From Kwoniella bestiolae CBS 10118 (taxonomy: Eukaryota; Basidiomycota; Tremellomycetes; Tremellales; Cryptococcaceae), in NCBI RefSeq assembly GCF_000512585.2, contig NC_089242.1:1426001-1490000 (forward strand): 64,000 bases of DNA, given 5' to 3'. The position numbers and the translations under genes were made by a program. Positions within the stretch are counted from its first letter, which is position 1; each line of letters starts with the position of its first letter. Shown piece by piece: positions 45,566 through 57,285 of the stretch. Under the pieces are notes generated by a model. The model did no database searches and was not told the DNA's origin. It saw only the letters and a program-made list of their open reading frames with translations.

Positions 45566-48123
45566 ATGGCTATGCCTGGACAAGTGATGGTGATGAGTGA
45601 GTGAGACCAGCTCTTACTGCTCATACTCTCGGTGCAATTTACATTCAGTTCCACATCCTTGGAGAGAGTAGGACCGCAAGCTGACCGAAATACCGTCCAG
45701 ACACCGGGCCTGAGCGTCAATCAGGTCGAAAAGCTCAAACTGCCAACATCGTAGCTGCGAAGGTGAGCTTTGCATCATGCCTAGAGACTGATTAGGGACT
45801 CAGCTCATGTGTATTTGTGCGATTACTCAGACCGTCGCCGATGTGATCAGAACGTGTCTTGGTCCAAAGGCTATGTTGAAGATGATTCTTGATCCTATGG
45901 GTGGTATCTTGTTAGTTTTCTTTTCACCCTCAACTCCGACTGACCAAGACGACTGACATTCTGGTCTGAATGGCATAGATTGACCAACGATGGTCATGCA
46001 ATTTTACGAGAGATCGACGTAGCTCATCCTGCTGCTAAATCGATGATTGAACTTTCACGAACGCAAGATGAGGAAGTTGGAGATGGTACCACCAGTGTTA
46101 TCATCCTTGGTGAGTTGACATATACACCTGTTCCATCACATATGGTTTCATCTCATCCTCTACACAAGGATCTCGAACACCGATATTGATTTCGCATTTT
46201 GCACCCATCCAGCCGGTGAAATCCTCGCCTACTCCCTCCCTCTCCTCGAAAGACACATCCACCCCGTCGTAATCATCCGAGCCTTCAAACAAGCCCTCAA
46301 CGACGCATTAGAAACCATCCAAAAGATCTCCATCCCCGTTGACATCTCATCCGAATCAGAGATGATGGCCCTCATCAAAACCTCCATCGGAACCAAGTTC
46401 TCTTCCAGATGGTCAGACCTGATGTGTTCATTGGCCCTCCAAGCTGTCCGGACCGTAGCTGTCACCGCGGAATCAGAGAACGGTATTGTCGGTGGATCGA
46501 CCGCTTCTTCTGCGGAGGGTAAGGCGGAGCCACTCAACATCAAGACGGTAGATATCAAGCGATATGCCCGAGTGGAGAAGGTCCCTGGTGGGGAGATCGA
46601 GGAATCGAGAGTATTGAGCGGAGTGATGATAAATAAAGATGTCACTCATCCCAAGATGAGAAGGAAGATTGAGAACCCCCGAATTGTTTTGTTGGATTGT
46701 CCGTTAGAGTACAAGAAGGGAGAATCACAGACCAACATTGAGATTCAGAATGAGAAGGATTGGAATAGGATTTTACAGATTGAGGAAGAACAGATCAAAG
46801 CTATGTGCGAGAAGATCGTGGAGTTCAAGCCGGATTTGGTCTTTACCGAGAAGGGTGTTTCAGGTGAGTGGTTTGATCCGTCTACAACCCATCAGTCCTT
46901 CGCCGTCTAGCGGTAGCATGCATGTAACCGAGATACACCACTTGAGTGATTCAACTTACTAACAATTCTGGTGCACATCTAGATCTCGCTCAACACTACC
47001 TCCTTAAAGCGAACATCACTGCTATCCGACGAGTACGAAAATCAGATAACAACCGTATTGCCCGAGCTGTAGGAGCTACCATTGTTAACCGAGTGGAAGA
47101 TCTGAGGGATAGCGATGTCGGTACTCAATGTGGTTTGTTCCATATCGAGAAATTGGGTGATGAGTGGGTACCAGCTTTTCTTGACCTTCTTTCTCTCCCC
47201 ATTTTACCTTAAATCGCATATTGTCCTCTCAACGACTTCTTACTGTACCGAGTAAATCATTCACTAATCATTTCTACCTCCCGCAGATACTTCACCTTCC
47301 TCGTCAAATGCTCCAACCCCAAAGCATGTACCATCCTCCTCCGAGGACCTTCGAAAGACATTCTCAATGAGATTGACCGAAACCTTGCCGATGCGATGTC
47401 AGTCGCCCGAAACGTAGTCTTCAACCCTATCTTAGCTCCTGGTGGAGGTGCCACGGAGATGGCCATTTCTGTTGCTCTGGATGAAAAAGCCAAATTACTT
47501 CCTGGTGTTGCTGGCGCACCTTACAAGGCCATTGCGGAGGCTTTGGAGGTTATTCCTAGGACGCTGGTGCAGAATTGCGGGGGGAATGCTATTAGGACGT
47601 TGACCGAGTTGAGGGTGAGTGGTCGTCGTCTTTTTGTGTACAACCAGCAATATGAAAGGTTTCATAGCGGAACTTCAGACAACATGACAAGGCCTCGTTG
47701 TTTTGGTCGATTTGTTATGAAAGCTTGTGCTGACTTCCTTTTCTCGTTTACTTCAGGCTAAACACGCTGAAGGCCATCACATGTTCGGAGTAGATGGTGA
47801 CACTGGGAAAGTAACAGATATGAAAGATTACGGTCTATTGGAATCCGCTTCGGTTAAGATCCAAACTTTGAAAACTGCCATCGAGGTGAGTGTCTTATAT
47901 TCTTCATCGTCTCGTTGTTTCCGGTTCATCACCATTCAATGCTATACATATGTCATTGACTTGGCATGCTGATGGCCTTTCTTTAACCCAGTCCGCCACG
48001 CTCTTACTTCGTGTGGACGATATCGTGTCGGCCCGAAGACCAGGAGAAGAAGCTGGTGCAGGTGGTGGTGTGCAGACTATGGGTGGGGAAGATGGGCCTG
48101 GCGGGGAGATGCCTGAGATGTAG
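45566..48123 (+). CDS. CCT3: Chaperonin TRiC/CCT subunit gamma
   Basis: An ATP-driven subunit of the eight-membered cytosolic ring that folds actin, tubulin and other proteins. Nine exons (45566-45596, 45701-45762, 45831-45910, 45979-46109, 46213-46863, 46983-47163, 47287-47614, 47757-47885, 47992-48123) give 574 residues. Group II chaperonin signatures: RTCLGPKAMLKMILDP, LTNDGHAILREIDVAHPAAK, the ATP-binding GDGTTSV, FTEKGVSDLAQHYL, RRVRKSDNNRIARA (gamma-type) and GGGATEMAIS. The tail ends in a Gly/Met-rich GGEDGPGGEMPEM. Every junction keeps phase. Subunit identity rests on the gamma-like N-terminus and the apical domain. Confidence 0.95.
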
Positions 48124-48574
48124 GTTGGCGTATAGGGTAGTTGCCCTTACTATAAAAATCTACACAACGGTGTGGATCATGCATAGATACAATGTAAAAT
48201 GGTATACATGGATAATCTGCTCGAGATGTACCATTATACTGAGTTGATGTTCACGGTTACAAAACAGTGATTGCTCGTTTATCAATTGGCCTGCCAGAGA
48301 CCAGAATTGAAAGATCTGCATTGGGTGCAAAGTCATCAAACATTGCATTGTTCATAACTATGATCTAGGGCCTATCCATCTTTGTAATCTATATTCTATT
48401 ATCTATCCATCTATACATCTGAACTGCACATCACAACAATCAAACCCACCAGCGAATCCTACAACAAACCGTCCTTCCCAACTTCATCTCGCTGACGCCC
48501 TGAGCAGATGCATGTCTCAAGGTCTATCCCATCCCTACCACATCCACCAAATCAAGAATTCCCATCATTTTAAA
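48124..48574. other. Convergent 3' flanks
   Basis: 451 bp between CCT3 and the acetyltransferase gene, which face each other. No coding signal. Confidence 0.5.
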
Positions 48575-49192
48575 CTAAACATCCTTACACATAACCAGAT
48601 CCCTCCGTCTCGACCCCCCCGCGAAAAACACCTTCTCTCCTACCTCCCTGAAACCGACTTTTCCGTAGAACCTAATCCCTCTAGTATTGTTCTCCCAAAC
48701 TCCAAGCCAAATCTTGTTTTTCCCCAGCTGCCTAGCTTTCTCCTCTGATTCCGAGATAAGTAGCTGACCCAGCCCTGTTCCATGGGTAGATGGGTGTGCG
48801 TAAAGTCTCTGTAATTCTATTGAGTTGGGAATATCCACGGAAGGTTTGGAATCCAGGACTAATTGCGCAACTCCTACTATTTTGGATTCGTCGGAGGGGG
48901 AGTAAGCACAGATGAATATGTTTTGAGGACTTTGGAGCTCGGCTTCGAATGATGATGGCGAGAGAGTGATGGTTATGTATTGTTCTAGGTCGGTTGGTGA
49001 GACGGAGTATCCGAATAGCTTTGACCAGGTTGTTCCTACTAGTTCAGAGATCTGCTGGGCATCTGCCGGTGTACCTTCGCGAGTCTGGTACTGTGGTGTG
49101 GAAGATGTGCTGGAAGATGTAGTGGGGATGGGTGTGTGAGAGGGGGTAGAATCTGCGTGGGAAGGTTCGAGGGTGGTGGGTTGGATTGACAT
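48575..49192 (-). CDS. GNAT-family N-acetyltransferase
   Basis: A single exon of 205 residues, rare in this intron-rich window. A Ser/Thr/Pro linker (1-34) precedes a full GNAT fold: YQTREGTPADAQQISELV at the start, SIELQRLYAHPSTHGTGLGQLLI, which is the acetyl-CoA pyrophosphate-binding motif (family pattern Q/R-x-x-G-x-G/A, here HGTGLG), and GVWENNTRGIRFYGKVGF, the usual motif with the catalytic-region Tyr. The substrate cannot be told from sequence; small amines or peptide N-termini are typical. The absence of introns may mean a retroposed or horizontally acquired copy, but nothing else shows this. Confidence 0.85.
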   Translation of the reverse strand: MSIQPTTLEPSHADSTPSHTPIPTTSSSTSSTPQYQTREGTPADAQQISELVGTTWSKLFGYSVSPTDLEQYITITLSPSSFEAELQSPQNIFICAYSPSDESKIVGVAQLVLDSKPSVDIPNSIELQRLYAHPSTHGTGLGQLLISESEEKARQLGKNKIWLGVWENNTRGIRFYGKVGFREVGEKVFFAGGSRRRDLVMCKDV

Positions 49193-49698
49193 GTCGAAGA
49201 CGAAGACGGGTCGAGGTTGAAGGATGAAAGGTGTGTTCGATTATGGATTATGTGTTAGAAACCTAAGATGGTAAAGGTGAGAAAGGGTAAAGCTGGTCTG
49301 GTAATCTGTCCTGTATCACAACTATTGGATATGATGTTGGTCTGACTACGACTGGTAATGAATGCATGTCACATGCATTTCCTTGAGTTCGACTCGAAAT
49401 TGCGATGTTGTGCTCGAGTGGTGTGAGTGTACCCCACATGCTACACCATCTTACATCTTAAGCTTATCTTCCTACGTACTCGACACTCGTGGATCGGGAC
49501 CATGAGGGACTCACGTGCTATAGCCAGCTGAAAATGATGACATCTTGACTTTTCACTTTTACTTCCGCTTTCCAGCTTAAGCTTCCGTGCTCTCTCTTCT
49601 TCGTGTGAGCAGCTTGTGTTGACTTATACTGAACTTCCTGATTTCTCATTTGATATGACTATCTGTAGCTCAACTATATCTACCAAAAGACACCCACC
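49193..49698. other. Divergent promoter region
   Basis: 506 bp between two oppositely directed genes (acetyltransferase and MIC12). No supported ORF. Confidence 0.5.
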
Positions 49699-50460
49699 AT
49701 GTCAGGATTCATCCTAGGTACAGGATCAGGTATACTAGCCTCAGCAGCTGTGTACTACACCCTATCAACTTCTTTGAAGGAATCGACCGCTGGATTGAGA
49801 TCCGAGTGAGTGGGGGTTCACCATACATCTCCAGACTATACCACACACACAAGCGCAGAATCAATTCATACATCGTGCTCAATCATCTGCACTAATATAG
49901 CGACTGAATTCCCAAGCTGACGCCTTACAATACCCTGCCATAGACTCCACAACTCCTCCCAACTCCTCTCAAACTCGTTCGAACCCATCGCCCCACCCGC
50001 ACCTTCCTCACTTATCGGTCCCTCCTCCACATCACCCTATCAACCCTCCTTCGGCGAAACAGTCAAACAAAGATGGAACGCCACTCTCACCTCCCTCGTC
50101 TCGGGCGTCAGATCAACAGACTGGGAACTAGTAGGTAAAGATATATACCAAGTGGGAGAAAATGCCGTTAAACGACTCTCCGAATCTACACCTACACCTA
50201 ACACGGTCGGGAATGTACCTTCCTTACTTGAGAACGGGAGTCCAGTGAAGGAAACTGTCAAGGCTCATTCAACCGTATCGGTAGTGCCCGGAACGACGGG
50301 TATAATAGATGAGGTGGAAAAGGTGCCGGAGGAGAAGGTGGGTGTGAACAAGGTTGATGGGGTGGATTTGAGGAGGGATAGGTATGGGCATGTACAGGGT
50401 AATGAGCTCAAGGAGTTGATTAAGAGGAGTGCGGAGAAGGAGGGGAAGAGGTTGGTGTAG
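49699..50460 (+). CDS. MIC12: MICOS subunit, MIC12 family
   Basis: Exons 49699-49805 and 49944-50460 give 207 residues. The N-terminus is a membrane helix (FILGTGSGILASAAVYYTLS) like that which anchors Mic12 in the inner mitochondrial membrane. The conserved core follows: VKQRWNATLTSLVSGVRSTDW, then GKDIYQVGENAVKRL. Mic12 links the Mic10 and Mic60 modules at crista junctions. The C-terminal half is charged and probably disordered. The family call rests on helix position, size and the W/DW/GENAVKRL block, so it is good but not certain. Confidence 0.7.
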
Positions 50461-51266
50461 AGGTGGAGAGGAAAGGTTGGATAAGTCGAGCGAAGATGGA
50501 GATTAGGGGATGGAGGGGAAGAGAGAAAGAGAGAAAGAGTGAAAGAGTGAAAGAGTGAAAGAGGGTAACCATCAAAATTTAGTCTGGAGAAGAACTGTGC
50601 AGAGCGATCGAATAGAATGTAGATTTGCGATGGGATGCATCTTCACGTAAGCGATGTACGGTAAATTATGGATTCGATCAACTGACTTATCCAGCGGGAA
50701 AAGACCTAAGCTCAAACTTGCTGATGGGCGCTTCGGCGTTTGAGATGGTATATAGCTGACAAGCTATAGTCAAACATAGAGAATTTGACAAACATTTCTA
50801 CTCCATTGAGGGAAATTTGAGATCGATCAGAGGGCGAGAGATCTCTCAGAAAATGACTGACCTTATTTGCAGAAACACGTGCACCTTATATATATGTAGA
50901 TGCCAGTACAGGAAACTTGGTCTGATGGACGAGGCGGCCTGATCTGAGGTCATTCAGCATCAAGTCCCAGATCGACCTGTGTACAATGATCAACGTTGTT
51001 TTCCCTACTCGCTTCCCAGATGTTCAGTCCGACATCATAGAAATCCACGCAGCTCATCAGTGCCCGCATCCCTTCAATCTTTGGGCGATACAGTGGACGC
51101 GGTCTGATCATTGTAGACAGATACATCAAGATCAGAAGGAACATCAACTACATCACACCGTATCCACAAGAAAAAGAACCTCTGGAACGAAAGAGGGCAT
51201 AAGTGGAATCCAACGAAAGGTCCATTATATCGGAAATTGAGTGTAAAGAAAGGATTGAGGGGTGAA
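50461..51266. other. Convergent 3' flanks with a microsatellite
   Basis: 806 bp between MIC12 and the first flavoprotein gene, which face each other. It holds the 8-bp repeat at 50525-50564 and no supported gene. Confidence 0.45.
50525..50564. repeat. 8-bp microsatellite (gaaagagt), five units
   Basis: Five direct units of gaaagagN in 40 bases; three are identical and the outer two differ only in the last base. Confidence 0.8.
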
Positions 51267-53471
51267 CTAAGCTGAGCAAGTCCAATCCCAATCATCGCCA
51301 CTTGCACAATCGCCCTGACCCAAACCCCACCATTCGTTGACAAGTCTAGCAACTGCTTCTCGCCCAGAGACTGTCTGTGTGTCCATGCTGCAAAAGAAGG
51401 AACACAAGGGTCAGCTTGCTATGGTGGATCCTTTGAAAGTGGACTTACGTAGAAACCCAAGCCTCCTGAGCAGCAAGGTAATGTAATCCCTTAATAGGTT
51501 CGACCGGCGCATAAGAGCCAATAGGACTAAGTAGGGGGTACGCATCCCATTCCTTCCTTACCAGCCAACTGGGTGTCTCGCCAATCAAGTCATTGATGAA
51601 TTGGTCGGTCAACCTGGCCAGAGAAAAGACCTTGACTGGATATTCACCGGCGGGGGTCTCGGCGTGCCATGCGATAGATTCGAAGTTGGATGGGGTGGTA
51701 CCGTTCTTGCGAGAGGTGAGAGCAGAAGTCATGATGGATCGGGGAACGTAGTCGGTCTCGTTCAGTCCGAATAATGATGCTTGGGGGCGGGACTTAGTGG
51801 TGGTGAGGTACGTGACATGTAGTCTGACGTATTGTTGGGCACTGCACTCAAACGCTGACGGTTAGTACTGCATTTGACCGTTTAAGTATGGCTGTGAATG
51901 GTCTGTTCTATCCAACGGAGACACACTTACGGAATAGGGGATTCAAATTTGGCTTCCAATTTCTTAGAGATGGGAGACGAGTGCCATGGAGCAGCAAATA
52001 AGACAGCATCGAAGGGTTTGATATCGTTGAAAGCTTTCTTGGTCTGGACTAGGAACTGAGGAGAACCAGATTTACCGACAGGAATGATTTCAGAGACCTA
52101 CGTGAAGGTAACAAAAGGGTTATCAAGAGACCAATAGCAGATGAGATGGAATGAACCATCTCGCATTGTCCAAGCGAGGAAGTACAGGAAGACTAATCAA
52201 CAGAAAACTCGCCTGGGTGTTAAGCTTTACAGTGGCTTTACTTTCATCCAACATCCCCTTGAAGATCTGCCAATTCCCACCTTGAATACTGGAAGCGCCG
52301 GAGGCAGCCAGAGAGACGCCAGCTCCCAATGCATGGATCTGAGGCATATCGGTAGCGTACTGCACACATCACACATCAGCTTTTACACGTGTAAATGACA
52401 ACAAGAACAGACGGAAACTCACATTGGCCCTAGTCGCTGCCTCCCAGAATTCACCCATCCACGCTTCGCTAACTCCCAAATCGTCCAGTGCCCAATTTTC
52501 ACCGGTCTTGGCAGTATATGCCACACCCAGTCCTGCACTTTCCGCATGTTCTTCGATACTCTCCGTCGGACCTCTAGAAGAGAGGAAGGCGGGATCGTAC
52601 AATTTGAGGAAATTTTGAACAATCTCAGTAACGGCTGCGTCGGCATTGACGATTGAGTCGAGGCCATATCGCGCGATTCCTTCGGGAGAAGTGAGCCAAG
52701 AGGAAGATTCGTTTCGAACCAGGAACTTTTGTCCGTCCTTGTGAAACAAATGGTGTTAGGCAAGCTCTTAGTAATAATGATGGGAGAGGGAGCTTACCCA
52801 GATGGCGATACCTGGTTCTATAGAGTCCGGAGTGATAAGAGTGAGATTGAAGTGCTACATCGATCACAAGTCAGCCGTTATCCAGCGTACCTGAAAGATG
52901 CTGTCTGGATGGGACATATGGCATGGGATAGACACTGTAGAACGCAACACGTACCTCTGCACCTTTCATCATGTTGATATTAGACCCCACAAAGATACTC
53001 CCCCCCAGCTCCTGGGCACGGAGACTATGATCATCGTGAGGGTAGATGACAGTAGATCCTGTCGAGTTATTAGCATCATCCCCCCCCCCCAATCGTCCCC
53101 TGATGGGAGAGGATTGATCATTAAACAAAGCTACACTCACTGCCACCAACGTACCCCTCCTTTTCAAAGACAACAATCTCCCCCAATTTACTACCCTCCT
53201 TAACCCCCAACTTCTTCTCCACAGCCCTGGCAGCACGATTAAGGAAAAACGCAGCGGCCGAACCACTAGCACCAGCACCGATGATAGCTACTCTCTTAGC
53301 ACCGTTAGTTCCCCCGAAACCACCCGCTACACTAGACGTAGACGTGGAATTGGCATCTTGTAAGGTGGAGTTGACATCCTCTTGTCTACTGGTGAAGGGA
53401 ACGGCAGAGGTAAAGGAGTGGAAGGGGTGGATCAGCAAGATGCTGAGAACACCAAAGAGGGAGATAAACAT
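51267..53471 (-). CDS. Prenylcysteine oxidase-like flavoprotein (copy A)
   Basis: Family members cleave prenylcysteine using FAD and oxygen, salvaging products of prenyl-protein breakdown in lysosome or vacuole. Eight exons (53471-53141, 53058-52955, 52854-52798, 52737-52423, 52359-52213, 52097-51931, 51841-51449, 51387-51267) give 544 residues. A signal peptide or anchor (FISLFGVLSILLIHPF) precedes the FAD-binding KRVAIIGAGASGSAAAFFL and VVFEKEGYVGGRST. Later blocks include RAQELGGSIFV, HALGAGVSLAASGASSI and FAAPWHSSPI. The C-terminus has the family's Trp/Cys end (GDDWDWTCSA). The intron after exon 5 must start with GC (CAG|GCGAGT), where copy B has GTGAGC. It sits head-to-tail upstream of nothing related except copy B. 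Confidence 0.9.
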
Positions 53472-54432
53472 GTTAAGGGTGTATTACCGGGAGCTATCCA
53501 AGAATATTTGGACAGAGTTGGACAAGCCATTATATTGGAGGGAGAGTGAATACCTGTATTTATACGTTTTCTACCATGGTGTATCTCTCAACACGCATCA
53601 ACAATCCCCATGGGTACAGGTGTAGGGTTTCCGGAACTTCGGAATGGCTTGCAGCCCCTCCGAAGATAGTTGCTGTAAGGTTCGATGAACAATAAGATAT
53701 TTATGAGTTATGTGTTTCCCCGCTTGTGCGCTTGGTTGAATGACCCCTTTATGACACTTGGTATGATCGAACCCGCCGTTGATCTCTTCGGTGTACATGG
53801 CCAACAACCGAGGATGGTAACTGATTCTGTTAAGGAGATTGAGTTTGATCTATGCTTGAGTGTGGGATGCCAAGGATATGTCCCAACAAAACTTGACGTT
53901 CGATGGCAAAAAGAGAGTGAACGAAGGAGATAAACAATGAAAGTGAACTCATATTGTTGATTGATTTCTTATTGTTCTCTGATTTGGTGGTGACGCTAGC
54001 ACTTTGCATGGACCTCCTCCACCGACCGGTCCTTGTGCCTGTCTCACACCGTCTATCTCGGACGTGGCACATCAATCAATTCCATCGCGTCGCGATATCC
54101 TGGAGTTCTCTTCCTCAGAGGGGTAATGGCGGAGTTACAGGAGACGGACCGGAGTATGGACAGGCTGCACAAACGTCGAAAAGTTGGAGAACTGATTCAT
54201 GTCCCATTCGCCATTCCTCGATCATCTGGGCAGTGCTAAAGAACCGACAATCCTGCAGCGACACGCAAACAATATCTTTGAGACCCGACTTGGGGCTACT
54301 GTAGTTTTGTCCATGAAGAGATCGTTATCATATCATCAAGTTCAAACCTTGAAAGGCAGGTATCATTCTAACATACTGTACAAAGATGGGATATCAAGTC
54401 CCTGAAACGATGCGGGAGTTTGTGTAAGCCCA
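53472..54432. other. Spacer between tandem flavoprotein genes
   Basis: 961 bp: promoter of copy A (TATA at 53557-53564) and 3' flank of copy B. No remnant of a third copy is visible. Confidence 0.5.
53557..53564 (-). promoter_or_regulatory. TATA box of flavoprotein copy A
   Basis: On the minus strand this reads tataaata, about 86 nt before the ATG. Copy B has its TATA box at nearly the same distance from its own start. Confidence 0.5.
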
Positions 54433-56659
54433 TTAAGCAGAACATGTCCAATCCCAGCTATCGCCGTTCTCACATTCACCCTGACCGAGTCCCCACCATT
54501 CGTCGACAAGGCGAGCAACCGCTTCTCTCCCTGAGATGGTTTGAGTTTCCATTCTAGAGGTTGAACAATCAAGAGTCAGCTTTGGGACTTTCTCTCCAAT
54601 CGTCAGAGCATCTGTGGGCCATGGACTCACGTAGATATCCAAGCCTCCTGCCCTGCGAGATAATGCAATCCCCTGATCGGCTCAACAGGAGCATAAGAAG
54701 CGATAGTCTTGAGCTTAGGGTACGAGTTCCATTCCTTCCTGACCAGCCAGCCCGTCTCTTCTCCTATCAAATTATGTATGAACCTATCGCTCAGCCTAGT
54801 CAAGGAGAACACTTTGACAGCATATTCGCCTGATCCAGGTAAAACCTCGCCATGCCATGTGATGGATTGGAATCGGGGTGGGGGGATCGATTGGATACGT
54901 GAGGTCATAGCTGAGGTAAGGATGGCGTTGGGTATGTAGGAGTCTTCGGGGAGACCGAAGAATGAGGCGAGGGGGTGAGGTTGGGTGGTGGTGAAGTAGG
55001 TGACGTGTAGTCGGACGTAAGGTTGACGTCTGCGATACTGCCATCAGTAATCTGAACTGTGAAATCTATCATCGATAGGGTGGAAGAAACTCACGGGATA
55101 GGAGCTACAAAGTTGGCTTCTAATTCCTTGGAGATGGGCGATGAGTGCCATGGAGCAGCGAAGAATACAGCATCAAATGGTTCATCATCATTCAATTGTG
55201 TTTTGTTGGATCGGACGATGAATTGAGGAGACCCTTTCGAATCCAGCGGGATAATTTCGGAAACCTATGTTCCAGTCGAGGTATGAGCCGTCATCAGCAA
55301 TTGATACATTGGCCAAGCCATTCTTCGTTCGACAATCAATGACATATCGCTCACCTCTGTTCCCAAGTGCACCGTCGCCTTACTATCGTCCAACATCCCC
55401 CTGAAGATCCGCCAATTTCCACCTTCTACCTGCGAAGCACCACCTGTAGCCATTGACACCCCCGCTCCCAATGCATGTATATGATCCATGTCCGAGGCGT
55501 ACTACGTGATCGGTAAGCATAGGCTCATCCCAATAACCTCGCAAACGGACTTACATTAACCCTGGTAGCACCCTCCCAAATCTCTCCTAGCCACTTCGAG
55601 TTGACCCCGACAACCTTCTTGGCCCACTCCTGTCCTGTCCGCGTCGTATATTCCACACCCAGGCCTAACCCCTCTGCGAACTCCTCGATACTGTCTCGTG
55701 GACCCCGTTGAGCTAGGTAAGTGGGATCGTATAGTTTGAGGAAATTGTTTACTAGTTTAGAAACTGCTGCTTTGGTTCGGTAGGGTGACAATGGGCCATA
55801 ACGCCATATTGCTTTGGCAGAATCGATCCACGATGAAGAGCTGGTCTTGAATAGGAATTTCTCGCCATCCTAGACAGTTGATATTATGAGCTGCGATACA
55901 GGGCTAGAGTGGAAGAAGGTGAAAGACTCACCCATATACCTATACCTGATTCTGATATGTCGGGATTGACTAACGTAAGGTTGAAGTACTGTAATATATG
56001 GTGAATTAGTATTGCTGAGCATGGATAGAGACAGCCCTCTGACAACTGCAAGGGTGATTCGGTATCACGGTTTACGATGAAATGGATCCGAACCCCATAC
56101 TCACTTTCACACCTTTCATCATATTCCGATTAGCTTCCACGAATATACTCCCACCTAGCTCCTGAGCCCGAAGTCGTTGGTCGCTATGAGGATGGATCGT
56201 TGTGGTTCCTGTGAAGGAGCAAACAACATAAGAAATGGTCCAGAAAGAAACAGAATGGCACCATCCATAGATCAAGTCAGAGTACGGATAAAACCAGCAT
56301 ACCGTATGGACCTTCTGTGCGTGTCGACGTGAAACACTGTACTCACTCCCACCGACATACCCCTCCTTCTCAAAGACCACCACCTCCCCCAGCCGACTTC
56401 CTTGTTCCAGACCCAATCTCTTCTCCACAACCCTAGAAGCTCTTCTCAGGAAGAAAGCGGCTGAACTTCCACTAGCACCCGCACCGACGATTGCCACTCT
56501 CTTGGGTCTACTCTGCACTTTTCCTCCATCCGAGACTGTGTAATTTGTATTTCGGTAGATCGCAAAGTTGTCTTCCTGCTTTGAGAGGAATGGGATAGCT
56601 GAAGAATGGAAAGGTTGAAGGAGCAGGATGGTGATGACGAAGAGGGTGGAGAGGAACAT
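54433..56659 (-). CDS. Prenylcysteine oxidase-like flavoprotein (copy B)
   Basis: Tandem paralog of copy A with the same eight-exon plan: 56659-56347, 56208-56105, 55988-55932, 55869-55555, 55501-55355, 55264-55095, 55029-54631, 54553-54433. Exons 2, 3, 4, 5 and 8 have exactly the same length in both copies. The product is 541 residues with a hydrophobic N-terminus (FLSTLFVITILLLQPF), KRVAIVGAGASGSSAAFFL, GYVGGRTT, RAQELGGSIFV and the C-terminal GDSWDWTCSA. The frame continues upstream to Met codons at 56710 and 56725, but I start at 56659 because it aligns with copy A and lies 83-94 nt below the TATA box. Substrate divergence from copy A is possible and unknown. Confidence 0.9.
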
Positions 56660-56741
56660 GATTCGTGTTCTTAGTGGGATATCCACTATTCTTCGATATA
56701 GGGACCTCATGTTAACGGTGATCACAGGAGACTAGATATTA

Positions 56742-56753
56742 ATATATATATAT
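56742..56753 (-). promoter_or_regulatory. TATA box of flavoprotein copy B
   Basis: A twelve-base alternating AT tract. Its place relative to the Met at 56659 matches copy A and argues that the ATGs at 56710 and 56725 are too close to be used. Confidence 0.5.
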
Positions 56754-56950
56754 GAAGTGATATGGAGCTATCCAGGTGGTATGAGGATGGGTGATGATAT
56801 CTTTTGTAGGCCGTCGTGTTTGATGAACAATACAGTACGTTGAACCCCGTGTGTGATCGTTCACTTGATGACAAGAGGTGATGGATCGATCTGGGCTGTG
56901 TGCGTTGCGTGACGATAGTCGATCTGATCTGCTCTTGTGTAGTAAGCAGT

Positions 56951-56984
56951 AGATGATAGATGATAGAGGATAGATGATAGATGG
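56951..56984. repeat. gatagat short tandem repeat
   Basis: Several imperfect units of gatagat/gatgata in 34 bases in the promoter of copy B. Confidence 0.55.
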
Positions 56985-57285
56985 AGAATGTTATAACAGT
57001 CAAAGGAGAGAGATGGTATCAAAATAACCTGTGCATACCGCACCAACCTCCACCTTTCAACTCTGGATGCTATTCTAATCTACTGACCCGGGATGACAGG
57101 CTGAGTTATATATCTGGTGGTGACACCTATCTGATCGCTCAGATGCATAACATCATATCTTTCATTTGATTACATTGATCCAATTATTATATGAAATTGC
57201 TGACAGCTGCGGCTTTTAATTCCGTTCAAAATATATTTAGTATAATTCTATATCCCCCTTCTTCCTTTCCGCCTCTTGACATCCA

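Larger units (their letters stand above)
56726..57285. other. Promoter of copy B and 3' flank of PhoD gene
   Basis: 560 bp. Besides the TATA element it contains a gatagat repeat at about 56951-56984. No supported ORF. Confidence 0.5.
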
